Part shown: positions 52,600 through 60,427 of the stretch, in pieces | How positions within the stretch are numbered: position 1 is the stretch's first letter | Layout: each line of letters opens with the position of its first letter | Source: PALSA-612 sp963791225 | GTDB lineage: Bacteria > Actinomycetota > Thermoleophilia > Gaiellales > Gaiellaceae | Direction of reading: 5' to 3' | Assembly (NCBI GenBank): GCA_963791225.1 | Contig: CAWBRV010000008.1 | Span: 248,001 to 312,000 of the forward strand | Length of the DNA stretch: 64,000 nucleotides | Translations under genes and position numbers: made by a program | The notes under the pieces: model-generated | Told to the model about the DNA's origin: nothing | Seen by the model: the letters and a program-made list of their open reading frames with translations, nothing else | The model's database searches: none

Positions 52600-53688
52600 A
52601 AGGCGAATCGGCATGATCAGGTACCAGAAGTCGCCGCCGGTCTCGACGATCACGGCCGGACGGAGCGGGTTGATCAGTCGCAGCGTCAACTCGTCCTCGA
52701 CGACCGACTCGATCCCGTCCCTGAGCCAGTTCGGGTTGAAGCCGATCTCCAGCGGCTCGCCGCTGAAGCCGACCGGCATCGTCTCGCGCGCCTCCCCGAT
52801 GTCCTGGGTCTGCGCCGAGACCGTCAGCTCGCCCTCGGCGAACCGTAGTCGCAGCGGCGTAGACCGCTGCGCCATCACGCCGGCGCGGCGGATGACCTCG
52901 AGGAACTCCTCGCGCGGCAGCTTCACGTCGTGCTCGAACGCGTCCGGCAGGAGTTGGCGGTAGTTCGGGAACTGGCCGTCGATCCGGCGCGTCGTCAGCC
53001 AGATGTCCTCGACGCCGAAGACGACGTGGTTCTCGAGCGTCCCGAGCTTGATCTCGCTCGTCCCGGCCGCGATCCGCCGCAGCTCGTCGAGCGCGCGGGC
53101 GGGCACGATCGCGTCGAGCTCGGGCGGCGAGCCGGAGACCGATGTCTCCTTCACCGCCATCCGGTACGAGTCGGTCGCGGCCATGATCAGGCTCGACCCC
53201 TCGAACCGGACGAGGATGCCGGTCAGCACCGGGCGCGACTCGTCGCGGCTCGCGGCGCGGCTGACACGGGCGATCGTCTCCAGCAGCGGATCCGACTCCA
53301 GGGTCGACAGGCTCGCCGCCGCCGTGTCGGGCAGTCGCGGAAAATCTTCGACTGCGTAGGTCCGCAGGCGCGACTCGGAGGAGCCGCTGGTCACGTAGAC
53401 GGTGCTCTCCTCGGCCTTGTGCTCGAGGACGACCTGCTCCTCGGGCAGCAGGCGGACGATGTCGGTGAGCAGGCGGCCCGGCACGACCGCCGAGCCCTCG
53501 CCCTCCACCTCGGCGGCGAGCTTCGCGCGCAGCGAGAGCTCCATGTCGGTCGCCGCGAGTTCCAGGCTTCCGTCCTGCACCTGCAGCATGACGCCGGCGA
53601 GGATCTGCACCGTTCCCCGCGTCGACAGGCCGCGCGAGACGATGCCGAGTGCCGACGCGAGCTCGTCCCGCGAACACGTGATTTTCAT
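52591..53688 (-). CDS. dnaN: DNA polymerase III beta subunit (sliding clamp)
   Basis: A 365-aa clamp with three repeated domains. It starts MKITCSRDELASALGIVSRGLSTR, with PRLPDT and the C-terminal YLIMPIRL ending typical of the clamp's last strand. ATG 53688 fits the family start and has GGGGACGGGG immediately upstream. ATG 53718, ten codons earlier, is an alternative and has AAGAAG just before it. It is the second gene leftward from the origin. Confidence 0.95.
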   Translation of the reverse strand: MKITCSRDELASALGIVSRGLSTRGTVQILAGVMLQVQDGSLELAATDMELSLRAKLAAEVEGEGSAVVPGRLLTDIVRLLPEEQVVLEHKAEESTVYVTSGSSESRLRTYAVEDFPRLPDTAAASLSTLESDPLLETIARVSRAASRDESRPVLTGILVRFEGSSLIMAATDSYRMAVKETSVSGSPPELDAIVPARALDELRRIAAGTSEIKLGTLENHVVFGVEDIWLTTRRIDGQFPNYRQLLPDAFEHDVKLPREEFLEVIRRAGVMAQRSTPLRLRFAEGELTVSAQTQDIGEARETMPVGFSGEPLEIGFNPNWLRDGIESVVEDELTLRLINPLRPAVIVETGGDFWYLIMPIRLAG

Positions 53689-53728
53689 CCCCGTCCCCAC
53701 TGCTAGGTTTGTTGTCATTCTTCTTTTA

Positions 53729-53878
53729 AAGAGGTAGTAGTAGTACTAGGTAGTGTGAATGATGGGGATGACGCCCCGGAGCCGTGCTTCCATGCGGCCT
53801 GGTGGCTGGGGACACGGCCGTGGACGATTTTGCGGTTGTGCACAGGGTGGTGGCGGCCGGGTCTCGAATGGGCTCGGG
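53729..53878. other. dnaA-dnaN intergenic origin region with DnaA-trio-like repeats
   Basis: An AT-rich stretch (53717-53731) borders tandem TAG trinucleotides (53735-53755: TAG TAG TAG TAC TAG G TAG). A DnaA-box-like TCATTCACA on the minus strand (53754-53762) abuts them, and TTGTGCACA lies at 53836-53844. This matches the order duplex box, then trios running away from it, described for basal unwinding elements. No gene is seen here. Confidence 0.55.
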
Positions 53879-55210
53879 TCAGTGGAGTTGTCGGATCCGC
53901 GCGGTCAGTTCTTGCACAAGGGTGTAGACAGATGGGTCCTCGCGGATCAGGCGCGCGATCTTGGTCGTCGCGTGGATCACCGTTGTGTGGTCGCGGCCGC
54001 CGAACTCCTTGCCGATCTTCGGGAGCGAGGAGTCGGTGAGCTCGCGTGAGAGGTACATCGCCACCTGGCGAGGGTAGACGATGTTCTGCGAGCGCTTGTC
54101 TCCGCAGAGCTCCGCGATCGAAAGCGTGAAGCGCTCGGAGACGGCCTCCTGGATGGCCTTGATCGAGACCTGCTGGGCGCCGCCCATCGGGAACACGTCC
54201 TTGAGCACGTCCTGGGCGAGCTCGACCGTCATCGGCCGCCCGGTCAGCGAGGAGAAGGCGACGACGCGGGTCAGCGCACCCTCGAGCTCTCGGATGTTCG
54301 TCGAGACGCGCCCGGCGATGAAGGTGAGCACCTGCGGGTCGGGCACGTTGATCTCGTCCGTCTTGACCTTCTTGCGCAGGATGGCGATGCGCGTCTCGAG
54401 ATCGGGCGGCTGGATGTCCGTGATCAGCCCCCACTCGAAGCGCGACCGCAGCCGGGCCTCGAGCGTCGCGATCTCGCGCGGCGGCCGGTCGGAGGACATG
54501 ACGATCTGGCTGCCGGACTCGTAGAGCGAGTTGAAGGTGTGGAAGAACTCCTCCTGGATCCGCTCCTTGTGCTCGAAGAACTGCACGTCGTCGATCAGCA
54601 ACAGGTCGTAGTTGCGGTAGCGCTGCTTGAACCCCTCGATCCGCTTGTCGCGCAGCGAGTTAATGAAGTCGTTCATGAACGTCTCGCTGGTGATGTAGCG
54701 GACGGTCAGCGGGCTCGTGTGCTCGAGGACGTAGTGCGCGATCGCCTGCAGGAGGTGGGTCTTGCCGAGACCGGTCCCGCCGTAGATGAAGAGGGGGTTG
54801 TAGGCCTGCGCCGGCGCCTCCGCGACCGCGAGGGCCGCTGCGTGCGCGAACCGGTTCGACGAACCGATGACGAAGAGGTCGAAGGTGTACTTCGGGTTCA
54901 GGCCCGGAAGCGTCTCGCGCGGGTGCGCGTCGTCGGCAGGCGCCACCACGGCCGCGCGCGAGAGCGATTCGTCGACGCGGAAGCGCACGGAGAGCTCGGA
55001 GTTGCTCGCGTCGCTGACGGCAGCACGCACGAGGCTGCCGAAATGCGTCTCGATCCACTCGCGGGTGAAGTTGTTCGGGACGGCGACGACGAGCTCTCCG
55101 TTCGAGATCGCCACGGGTCGCGCCTCCCCGAACCAGGTTCGGTAGGCAGACTCGTTGAGGGCGCTTTTCAGGCGCCCTGCTACCTCGGTCCACAGCCCGT
55201 CTGACGTCAT
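53879..55210 (-). CDS. dnaA: chromosomal replication initiator DnaA
   Basis: A 443-aa AAA+ initiator. Domain I (about 1-85: LWTEVAGRLKSALNESAYRTWF), short linker, AAA+ domain with Walker A GGTGLGKT (Lys150) and Walker B LLLIDDVQFF, and domain IV with the DNA-binding signature GGRDHTTVIHATTKI. ATG 55210 gives the standard MTSDGLW start; GTG 55228 is possible, with GGAAGGA just upstream. It is flanked on both sides by DnaA boxes. Confidence 0.97.
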   Translation of the reverse strand: MTSDGLWTEVAGRLKSALNESAYRTWFGEARPVAISNGELVVAVPNNFTREWIETHFGSLVRAAVSDASNSELSVRFRVDESLSRAAVVAPADDAHPRETLPGLNPKYTFDLFVIGSSNRFAHAAALAVAEAPAQAYNPLFIYGGTGLGKTHLLQAIAHYVLEHTSPLTVRYITSETFMNDFINSLRDKRIEGFKQRYRNYDLLLIDDVQFFEHKERIQEEFFHTFNSLYESGSQIVMSSDRPPREIATLEARLRSRFEWGLITDIQPPDLETRIAILRKKVKTDEINVPDPQVLTFIAGRVSTNIRELEGALTRVVAFSSLTGRPMTVELAQDVLKDVFPMGGAQQVSIKAIQEAVSERFTLSIAELCGDKRSQNIVYPRQVAMYLSRELTDSSLPKIGKEFGGRDHTTVIHATTKIARLIREDPSVYTLVQELTARIRQLH

Positions 55211-55260
55211 GCCGAGAGCTTGCTCCACCCGTCCTTCCCCGTCTCCATTTGCCTCGGAAA

Positions 55261-55507
55261 GCGTGCGCGAGCATAGCAACGGGCCGAAGGGCAGACAACG
55301 GGCTGTTTTGCCCCTGCCCCGGGGGTCGTTTTACGGTGTTTTGCAGGGAGTTCGCGCGCGTCCACACTGTTCTCCACACCTGTGGAAAGCGGTGAATTCT
55401 CGCCGCAGGCAACATCGCGCCGCCGCTTCGCGAGCCGAGTTTTCCCCACGGGTGCAGGGACGGCGGGCTGTGGACAACCGCCCGACTGAATCGACTCGTC
55501 TATACTC
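55261..55507. other. oriC, dnaA-rpmH intergenic DnaA-box cluster
   Basis: DnaA boxes: TTCTCCACA (55370-55378, plus, perfect), CTTTCCACA (55381-55389, minus, 8/9), TTGTCCACA (55469-55477, minus, perfect), and weaker GCGTCCACA (55358-55366, plus). T-rich stretches at 55327-55343 are the most AT-rich part. With the flanking dnaA and rpmH this marks the chromosomal origin. No gene is seen in 55211-55540. Confidence 0.85.
55501..55506 (+). promoter_or_regulatory. -10 box TATACT before rpmH
   Basis: TATACT, about 34 nt before ATG 55541. The leader carries a GGCGCT-CGG-AGCGCC hairpin (55516-55530) and no Shine-Dalgarno. Confidence 0.45.
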
Positions 55508-55540
55508 ACAAAACGGGCGCTCGGAGCGCCTCTTTCTACG

Positions 55541-55675
55541 ATGAAGCGGACCTATCAGCCAAACGTACGCAGACGGAAGCGCAAGCACGGCTTCCGCGCA
55601 CGAATGTCGACGCGCGCCGGCCGGACGATCCTGAAGCGCCGGCGGGCGAAGGGCCGCAAGCGGCTCTCGGCCTGA
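55541..55675 (+). CDS. rpmH: 50S ribosomal protein L34
   Basis: A 44-aa, very basic ribosomal protein: it starts MKRTYQPNVRRRKRKHGFRA and ends in RRRAKGRKRLSA, the full L34 pattern. It is too short for most ORF cut-offs. It sits directly right of oriC and before rnpA, the classic order. The 54-bp space to rnpA contains a separate -10 box for rnpA. Confidence 0.97.
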   Translation: MKRTYQPNVRRRKRKHGFRARMSTRAGRTILKRRRAKGRKRLSA

Positions 55676-55715
55676 CCCAGAAGCAGACGCACCCCACGCT
55701 CTCACCGCCCGCGAC

Positions 55716-55721
55716 TACTCT
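55716..55721 (+). promoter_or_regulatory. -10 box TACTCT before rnpA
   Basis: TACTCT, 7 nt, then ATG 55729; leaderless-type start for the rnpA-yidD-yidC-jag-rsmG unit. Confidence 0.45.
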
Positions 55722-55728
55722 GCCGCGT

Positions 55729-56076
55729 ATGCATCGCCGCTATCGGCTGACGCGCTCGCACGACTTCGACGCGGTCTACCGGCGTGGCCGCTCGGTCTCC
55801 ACGCGCTTCCTCGTCCTCTACTGGTTCCCGCGCGAGGACACGGAGGAGGAGCCGCGACTCGGCCTGGCGGTGCCGAAGCGCGTCGGGACGGCGGTGGCGC
55901 GGAACCGCGTCAAGCGGGTGCTGCGCGAAGGGTGGAGGGCGAGGCTCGAGTCGATCCCGTCCGGATGCGACTACGTGCTCGTCGTCCGGCCGGGATTCGT
56001 CGAAGCGGCCGAGAACCGCGACGCCGACTGGGTCGGCGAACGGCTCGACGAGGTGCTCGGGAAGGCGGCCGCGTGA
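55729..56076 (+). CDS. rnpA: ribonuclease P protein component
   Basis: A 115-aa basic protein that assists RNase P RNA in tRNA 5' maturation. It shows RLTRSHDFDAVYRRG, the RNR signature region AVARNRVKRVLREGWR, and DYVLVVRPGF. Normal length. yidD overlaps its stop by 4 bp. Confidence 0.95.
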   Translation: MHRRYRLTRSHDFDAVYRRGRSVSTRFLVLYWFPREDTEEEPRLGLAVPKRVGTAVARNRVKRVLREGWRARLESIPSGCDYVLVVRPGFVEAAENRDADWVGERLDEVLGKAAA

Positions 56077-56276
56077 GGTATCTGTCGCTGGCGCTGCACG
56101 CTTTCTTCCCGTCGCCCGGGGCAGCCGGTGCGCCGACGTGCAAGTACCACCCGAGCTGCTCCGAGTATGCGGCGGCAGCGCTGCGCAAGCACGGGCCGAT
56201 CAAGGGCTCGGCGAAGGCGGCGTGGCGGATTCTCCGCTGCAACCCGTGGAGCCACGGCGGAGTGGATCACCCGTGA
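56073..56276 (+). CDS. yidD: membrane protein insertion efficiency factor YidD
   Basis: A 67-aa protein with the conserved core CKYHPSCSEYAAAAL, HGPIKGSAKAAWRILRCNPW and a GG-x-D-x-P ending (GGVDHP). It is amphipathic and membrane-associated and helps YidC insertion. GTG 56073 overlaps rnpA by 4 bp, and yidC starts inside its stop. Confidence 0.95.
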   Translation: MRYLSLALHAFFPSPGAAGAPTCKYHPSCSEYAAAALRKHGPIKGSAKAAWRILRCNPWSHGGVDHP

Positions 56277-57103
56277 TCGTCGGCTTCCCCATCCTCGACC
56301 AGCTCGAGACGGTCCTGCGCCACGTGCTCCAGTGGCTCGGGCCCCACGGCGCGATCGGGCTGCCGTGGGCGTGGGCGATCGTCGCGCTGACCGTGCTCGT
56401 TCGGATCGCGATCGTCCCGCTTGCCGTCAAGCAGATCCACTCGATGCAGAACCTGCAGCGGTTCGCCCCGCAGATGAAGGAGATCCAGCAGAAGTACAAG
56501 CACGACAAGCAGAAGCAGAACGAGGAGATGATGCGCTTCTACAAGGAGCACAAGATCAACCCGGCAGCCTCGTGCGCGCCGCTCCTCGCACAGCTGCCGG
56601 TCTTCTTCGCGCTCTACTTCGTCCTGCGGCACACGAGCTCGTTGATCGAGAAGGCCGACAACACGAGCTGGCTCGGCCTGGTCGACATTACGCAGCACGC
56701 GACCGCCGGCTGGGGGCCGCTCCTGATCGTGATCTACGTCGCCAGCCAGCTCTCCTCGTCCTACTTCATGTCGGTGACGGTCGACAAGACGCAGCGGATG
56801 TTGCTGATGGTGCTGCCGATCGTGTTCGTCCCGTTCATCATCCGCTTCCCCGTCGGCCTCGTCCTCTACTGGGTGACGACCAACCTGTGGACGGTCGGCC
56901 AGGGGTTGATCACACGCCGGCTGATCCCGAAGCCGGCCGCGCCGGTGAAGCGCTCGTCGCGAGCCGCACCGCGCGAGGCGCCTGCGACGCCGGACACGGA
57001 CGGGGACGCCAAGGCCGTCGCTGCGCCGGAGCCGAAGCCCGCGGCGTCGCCACCGGCGGCCCCGCGCCGGGTGAAGCGCAAGAAGAAGCGAACGCGCCGG
57101 TGA
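56273..57103 (+). CDS. yidC: membrane protein insertase YidC/Oxa1
   Basis: A 276-aa insertase with about five hydrophobic segments. WAWAIVALTVLVRIAIVPLAVKQIHSMQ opens the core, followed by a charged cytoplasmic hairpin (KYKHDKQKQNEEMMRFYKEH), then INPAASCAPLLAQLPVFFALY. The strongly basic tail (KRKKKRTRR) may bind ribosomes. It lacks the large periplasmic domain of Gram-negative YidC. GTG overlaps the yidD stop by 4 bp. Confidence 0.95.
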   Translation: MIVGFPILDQLETVLRHVLQWLGPHGAIGLPWAWAIVALTVLVRIAIVPLAVKQIHSMQNLQRFAPQMKEIQQKYKHDKQKQNEEMMRFYKEHKINPAASCAPLLAQLPVFFALYFVLRHTSSLIEKADNTSWLGLVDITQHATAGWGPLLIVIYVASQLSSSYFMSVTVDKTQRMLLMVLPIVFVPFIIRFPVGLVLYWVTTNLWTVGQGLITRRLIPKPAAPVKRSSRAAPREAPATPDTDGDAKAVAAPEPKPAASPPAAPRRVKRKKKRTRR

Positions 57104-57801
57104 GCGAGGGCGAGCCCATCGTCGTCGAGGCCGAGGGCGAGACCGTGGGCGAGGCGAAATGGGTCGGTCTGCGCGAGCTCGAGCGCCGCTTCCCCGGCCT
57201 CGACCGCGACCTCGTCCAGTTCGAGGTCGTCTCCGAGGGAGAGCGCGGCCTGCTCGGCGTCGGCACCGCGCCTGCACGGATCCTCGCGCGGTTCGATCCC
57301 GGCGAGCAGCCTCCGCCGGCGCCGCGGGCGACCGTCGACGAGAGCGACACGGCGGGGCTCGTCCGCGAGATGCTCGAGGAGATCGCCCACGCGCTCGGCG
57401 CCGATTGCCGGGTCGACGTCGAGGACGCGGGGGAGACGGTCTCGGCGACCCTCACCGGGCCTGACGTCGCGGTGCTGATCGGCAAGCGCGGCAAGACGAT
57501 CGACTCGATCCAGTACATCATCGGCGCTGCGGTGGCGTCCACCGGCGGAGACCCGTCGCGACGGGTCGTCGTGGATGCAGCCGGGTATCGCGACCGGCGC
57601 GAGTCACGGCTTGCCGAGCTCGCGGAGAGGTCGGCGTCCCAGGTGCTGCGGACGGGCTCGACTGTGAGCCTCGAGCCGATGAGCTCGACCGAGAGGAAGA
57701 TCGTCCACATGCACCTGAAGGACACGGCCGGGATCGAGACGCACAGCGAGGGCGACGAGCCGAACCGGTATGTCGTCGTCGCGCCGGCCCGTGACGACTG
57801 A
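57100..57801 (+). CDS. khpB: RNA-binding protein Jag/KhpB (Jag-N, KH, R3H)
   Basis: A 233-aa RNA-binding protein. The Jag N domain (about 15-60) contains VSEGERGLLGVG. The KH domain (about 90-165) carries IGKRGKTIDSIQYI. R3H (about 170-230) has the R-x3-H-type ERKIVHMHLKD. It acts with KhpA in RNA chaperoning linked to cell-wall growth. GTG overlaps yidC by 4 bp; rsmG begins 11 bp before its end. Confidence 0.93.
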   Translation: MSEGEPIVVEAEGETVGEAKWVGLRELERRFPGLDRDLVQFEVVSEGERGLLGVGTAPARILARFDPGEQPPPAPRATVDESDTAGLVREMLEEIAHALGADCRVDVEDAGETVSATLTGPDVAVLIGKRGKTIDSIQYIIGAAVASTGGDPSRRVVVDAAGYRDRRESRLAELAERSASQVLRTGSTVSLEPMSSTERKIVHMHLKDTAGIETHSEGDEPNRYVVVAPARDD

Positions 57802-58363
57802 CTGGCTTCGCGCAGTTCTCGAGACGCCGGGGCTGACCTCGCTTCGCGACCCGGAGGAGGCGCAGCGGGTCCTGGTCGACGACTCTCTGCGCGCCCTCGC
57901 CCTGCTCAAGGGCCTGGGCGATCCGGTCGTCGACGTGGGGTCAGGCGGCGGCGCTCCGGGGATCCCGCTCGCGCTCATGTTGCCCGGCCGTGAGTTCGTG
58001 CTGCTCGAGTCGCAGCGGCGAAAGTGCACGTTTCTCGAGCGATGGGCGCCGCCGAACGCGCGCGTCGTCTGCGGTCGGGTCGAGGAACAGGGAACGGACT
58101 GGGCCGGCGCGGCCGTGGCCAAGGCGCTCGCGCCGCCGCCCGTCGCGGCCGAGTGGTGCCTCCCGCTCGTTCGCCCGGGTGGCGCGGTCGTGCTCTACGT
58201 CGGGCCGAGCGCGGACGTTGCTGCCGTGGCTCGAGTGGCCGCTCTTCTGGGCGGCGGCCAGCCCGAGAACCGCGACGGCCTGATCCTGATCCCGAAGGTC
58301 GCGGAGACGCCGCCCGGCTTCCCACGCCGCCCGGGCATGGCCCGCAAGCGCCCCCTGGCCTGA
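57791..58363 (+). CDS. rsmG: 16S rRNA (guanine(527)-N7)-methyltransferase RsmG
   Basis: A 190-aa SAM enzyme with VVDVGSGGGAPGIPLALMLPG (motif I), LLESQRRKCTFLERW and a C-terminal PKVAETPPGFPRRPG. It methylates G527 of 16S rRNA. GTG 57791 is chosen, overlapping jag by 11 bp. The N-terminal helices are slightly shorter than in E. coli (207 aa). Confidence 0.93.
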   Translation: MTTDWLRAVLETPGLTSLRDPEEAQRVLVDDSLRALALLKGLGDPVVDVGSGGGAPGIPLALMLPGREFVLLESQRRKCTFLERWAPPNARVVCGRVEEQGTDWAGAAVAKALAPPPVAAEWCLPLVRPGGAVVLYVGPSADVAAVARVAALLGGGQPENRDGLILIPKVAETPPGFPRRPGMARKRPLA

Positions 58364-58386
58364 TCGGCTGCGACATTCCTGGCCCT

Positions 58387-58511
58387 GGCCGAAAACGCAC
58401 CCCACCCCTCGAGGGGAGGGGCGCGGCCCCTCCACCCACCACCCGCATGGATCCTAGCCCCCTGCCGGGTGTCCGAACGTGCCCGGAGTGTTCCAATTTC
58501 GTGCCGATTTC
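58387..58511 (+). repeat. intergenic repeat element, copy 2
   Basis: This matches copy 1 (17141-17263): CCCCTCGAGGGG, GGAGGGGC/GCCCCTCC with a different loop (GCG instead of AC), GGATCCTAGCCCCCTGCCGG, then GTGCCCGGAGT, GTTCCAATTTC and GTGCCGATTTC (58479-58511). It lies between rsmG and parA; no gene is seen in 58364-58563. Confidence 0.8.
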
Positions 58512-58563
58512 GAGGTGTGCGGCGCAGGAGCCGGGCGTCCGACCCCGAAGAAAGAATGTTCGA

Positions 58564-59319
58564 GTGGCCTCACGCATCTACGCGCTCGCGAACCAGAAGG
58601 GCGGGGTCGGGAAAACGACGACTGCGGTCAACCTTGCGGCATGTCTTGCCGAGGCGGGCGAGCGCGCACTCGTCATCGACCTCGATCCGCAGGCAAACGC
58701 GACCTCGGGCCTCGGTGAGCGCGCGAACGGCGTCTCGAGCTACGACCTGCTCGACGGTGTGCCTCTGCGGGAGCTCGCCAGGCCGACCCGTTTCCCCAAC
58801 CTGGACCTGGTGCCGGCGAAGCCCGAGCTCGCGGGCGCGGTCGTCGAGCTCGCTCGTCGTGACGACGGCGAGAGCTTCCTCGCGCGCTCGCTCGCGGGCG
58901 TGGACGAGGGGTACGCGTTCGTCTTCCTCGACTGTCCACCCTCGCTCGGCCCGCTGACCGTGAACGCGCTCGCCGCCGCCGATCGCGTGCTCGTACCGGT
59001 GCAGGCGGAGTACTACGCGCTCGAGGGCCTGACGCAGCTCCTGCGCTCCGTCGAACTCGTGAAGCGGCGGCTCAATCCACGCCTCGTCGTCGCAGGCGTG
59101 CTGCTGACGATGGTCGACCGGCGGACGCGGCTCGCCGCCCAGGTCGAGGCGGAGGTCAGGCAGCACCTCGGCGACCTGGTCTTCGAGACGACGGTTCCCC
59201 GCTCGGTGCGGCTGGCGGAGGCGCCGAGCCACGGTCTGCCCGCGATCGAATACGACCGCGCCTCGACCGGCGCGCAGGCGTACTGGAAGGTGGCGATGGA
59301 GCTTGTCGACCGCTCCTGA
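58564..59319 (+). CDS. parA: chromosome-partitioning ATPase ParA (Soj)
   Basis: A 251-aa Walker-type ATPase with deviant Walker A NQKGGVGKTTTAVNLAA, VIDLDPQANATSGLG and FLDCPPSLGPLTVNAL. It drives segregation of the origin region with ParB. Starts at GTG 58564; AAGAAT 6 nt upstream is a weak -10 match and GAAGAAAGA a weak Shine-Dalgarno. Overlaps parB by 17 bp. Confidence 0.96.
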   Translation: MASRIYALANQKGGVGKTTTAVNLAACLAEAGERALVIDLDPQANATSGLGERANGVSSYDLLDGVPLRELARPTRFPNLDLVPAKPELAGAVVELARRDDGESFLARSLAGVDEGYAFVFLDCPPSLGPLTVNALAAADRVLVPVQAEYYALEGLTQLLRSVELVKRRLNPRLVVAGVLLTMVDRRTRLAAQVEAEVRQHLGDLVFETTVPRSVRLAEAPSHGLPAIEYDRASTGAQAYWKVAMELVDRS

Positions 59320-60163
59320 GCCGACTGGGGGCCAGCGCCGCGGTCTCGGCCGCGGTCTGGAGGTGCTGCTCGGCGGTGCGACGCCGAGCGAGCTGGCGGA
59401 GCTGCCGGTCGATGCCATCCATCCCAACCCACGCCAGCCGCGGCGACGCTTCGATCACGAGGCGACTTCCGGCCTCGCAGAGTCGATCCGGTCGCAGGGG
59501 GTCGTCCAGCCCGTGCTGGTCCGCCCGCGTGCGGCCGGCGGGTGGGAGCTGATCGCCGGCGAGCGTAGATGGCGCGCCGCGCGAGAGGCGGGAATCACAA
59601 CCATGCCGGCGGTCGTGCGGCAGGCCGACGACCGGGAGTCACTCGTGCTCGCCCTGGTCGAGAACGTCGCGCGCGAGCAGCTCTCGCCGGTCGAGGAGGC
59701 GCGGGCCTACGCGGCGCTCGTCGACGAGTTCGACCTGTCGCTCGGAGACGTCTCGGAGCGAGTCGGCCGCTCGAAGCCGTCCGTCTCCAACCGGCTGCGC
59801 ATGCTGGAGCTTCCCGAGGACGTGCTCGGCATGGTCGAGCGCGGCGAGCTTTCGGAAGGCCATGCGCGCGCGGTTCTGGCCGTCCCGGACCAGGAGGGAC
59901 GCCGCCGCCTCGCGCGCCAGATCGTCCGCCGCGGGCTGTCGGTGCGAGCCGCCGAGCGAGCCGCCCGCTGGGCCGGTGCGAAGCAGAAGCCGCGCAAGCG
60001 CGTCCTGCCGGTCGATCCAGCCCTCGCCGACCGGGCCGTGGAGGCGCTACGGAGGCTTACGGGGCGGGAGGCGCGTGTTCGCACCGGGACGATCGAGATC
60101 GAGTTCGCCGACGAGCACGACCTGAGCGAGCTCGTCGAGGCACTCGAACGCGCGGCGGGCTAG
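59303..60163 (+). CDS. parB: chromosome-partitioning protein ParB (Spo0J)
   Basis: A 286-aa CTPase/DNA-binding protein. It opens with RRGLGRGLEVLLGG, has IHPNPRQPRRRFD, the CTP-site GERRWRAAREAG and ENVAREQLSP, then the helix-turn-helix VGRSKPSVSNRLRMLELP that reads parS. The start is a TTG (59303) inside parA, with GGAG just upstream; no ATG or GTG fits. I found no obvious parS (TGTTTCACGTGAAACA) in the window. Confidence 0.94.
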   Translation: MSTAPEPTGGQRRGLGRGLEVLLGGATPSELAELPVDAIHPNPRQPRRRFDHEATSGLAESIRSQGVVQPVLVRPRAAGGWELIAGERRWRAAREAGITTMPAVVRQADDRESLVLALVENVAREQLSPVEEARAYAALVDEFDLSLGDVSERVGRSKPSVSNRLRMLELPEDVLGMVERGELSEGHARAVLAVPDQEGRRRLARQIVRRGLSVRAAERAARWAGAKQKPRKRVLPVDPALADRAVEALRRLTGREARVRTGTIEIEFADEHDLSELVEALERAAG

Positions 60164-60184
60164 AGCTGTGGCCCGGAGCGGACA

Positions 60185-60258
60185 TGGGCGATCGTGGATT
60201 CGAACCACGGACCTCCGCCTTATCAGAGCGGCGCTCTAACCGACTGAGCTAATCGCCC
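60185..60258 (-). tRNA. tRNA-Ile (anticodon GAT)
   Basis: On the minus strand the acceptor GGGCGAT pairs with ATCGCCC, D-stem GCTC/GAGC, anticodon stem CCGCT/GGCGG with loop CTGATAA (anticodon GAT), T-arm CGTGG-TTCGAAT-CCACG, and discriminator A. CCA is not encoded. It lies 21 bp after parB in the opposite direction. Confidence 0.97.
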
Positions 60259-60268
60259 GCGGCCGCGG

Positions 60269-60274
60269 ATTGTA
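60269..60274 (-). promoter_or_regulatory. -10 box TACAAT before tRNA-Ile
   Basis: TACAAT ends 10 nt before the mature tRNA 5' end, giving a leader of about 3-4 nt. Confidence 0.5.
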
Positions 60275-60316
60275 GCCACCCGCCGCCGCGACCGGCATGG
60301 CGGGCGCGGCTTGCTT

Positions 60317-60383
60317 CCGCTTCGGATCGACGCCGAGGGGGGTCTGGGGGCGATCCCCCAGAGCGAAGCGGCGGATTGCCGCC
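60317..60383. repeat. nested inverted repeats between tRNA-Ile and the bifunctional-nuclease gene
   Basis: Outer stem CCGCTTCG/CGAAGCGG (60317-60324, 60364-60371) encloses a perfect 8-bp hairpin TCTGGGGG-CGAT-CCCCCAGA (60343-60362). A third hairpin GGCGG-ATTG-CCGCC (60370-60383) shares 2 nt with the outer stem. It looks like a REP-type unit or a switchable structure. Nothing else is seen in 60259-60427. Confidence 0.55.
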
Positions 60384-60401
60384 AGCCAAACAGGCAGAGG
60401 C

Positions 60402-60407
60402 TAAACT
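60402..60407 (+). promoter_or_regulatory. -10 box TAAACT before the bifunctional-nuclease gene
   Basis: TAAACT, about 20 nt before ATG 60428. A short leader is expected if transcription starts near 60414. Confidence 0.35.
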
Positions 60408-60427
60408 CGGCGCGGGGACTCCAGCGG

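Noticed and set aside
55516..55540. Terminator upstream of rpmH (GC stem followed by TCTTTCT)
   Set aside because: It lies between the likely -10 box and the start codon in the rpmH leader, where a terminator makes little sense; the T tract is interrupted.
59303..60163. A parS site near parAB
   Set aside because: I looked for TGTTTCACGTGAAACA or close variants around parB and the origin and found none; isolated CACGTG occurrences (for example near 3103) have no flanking match.
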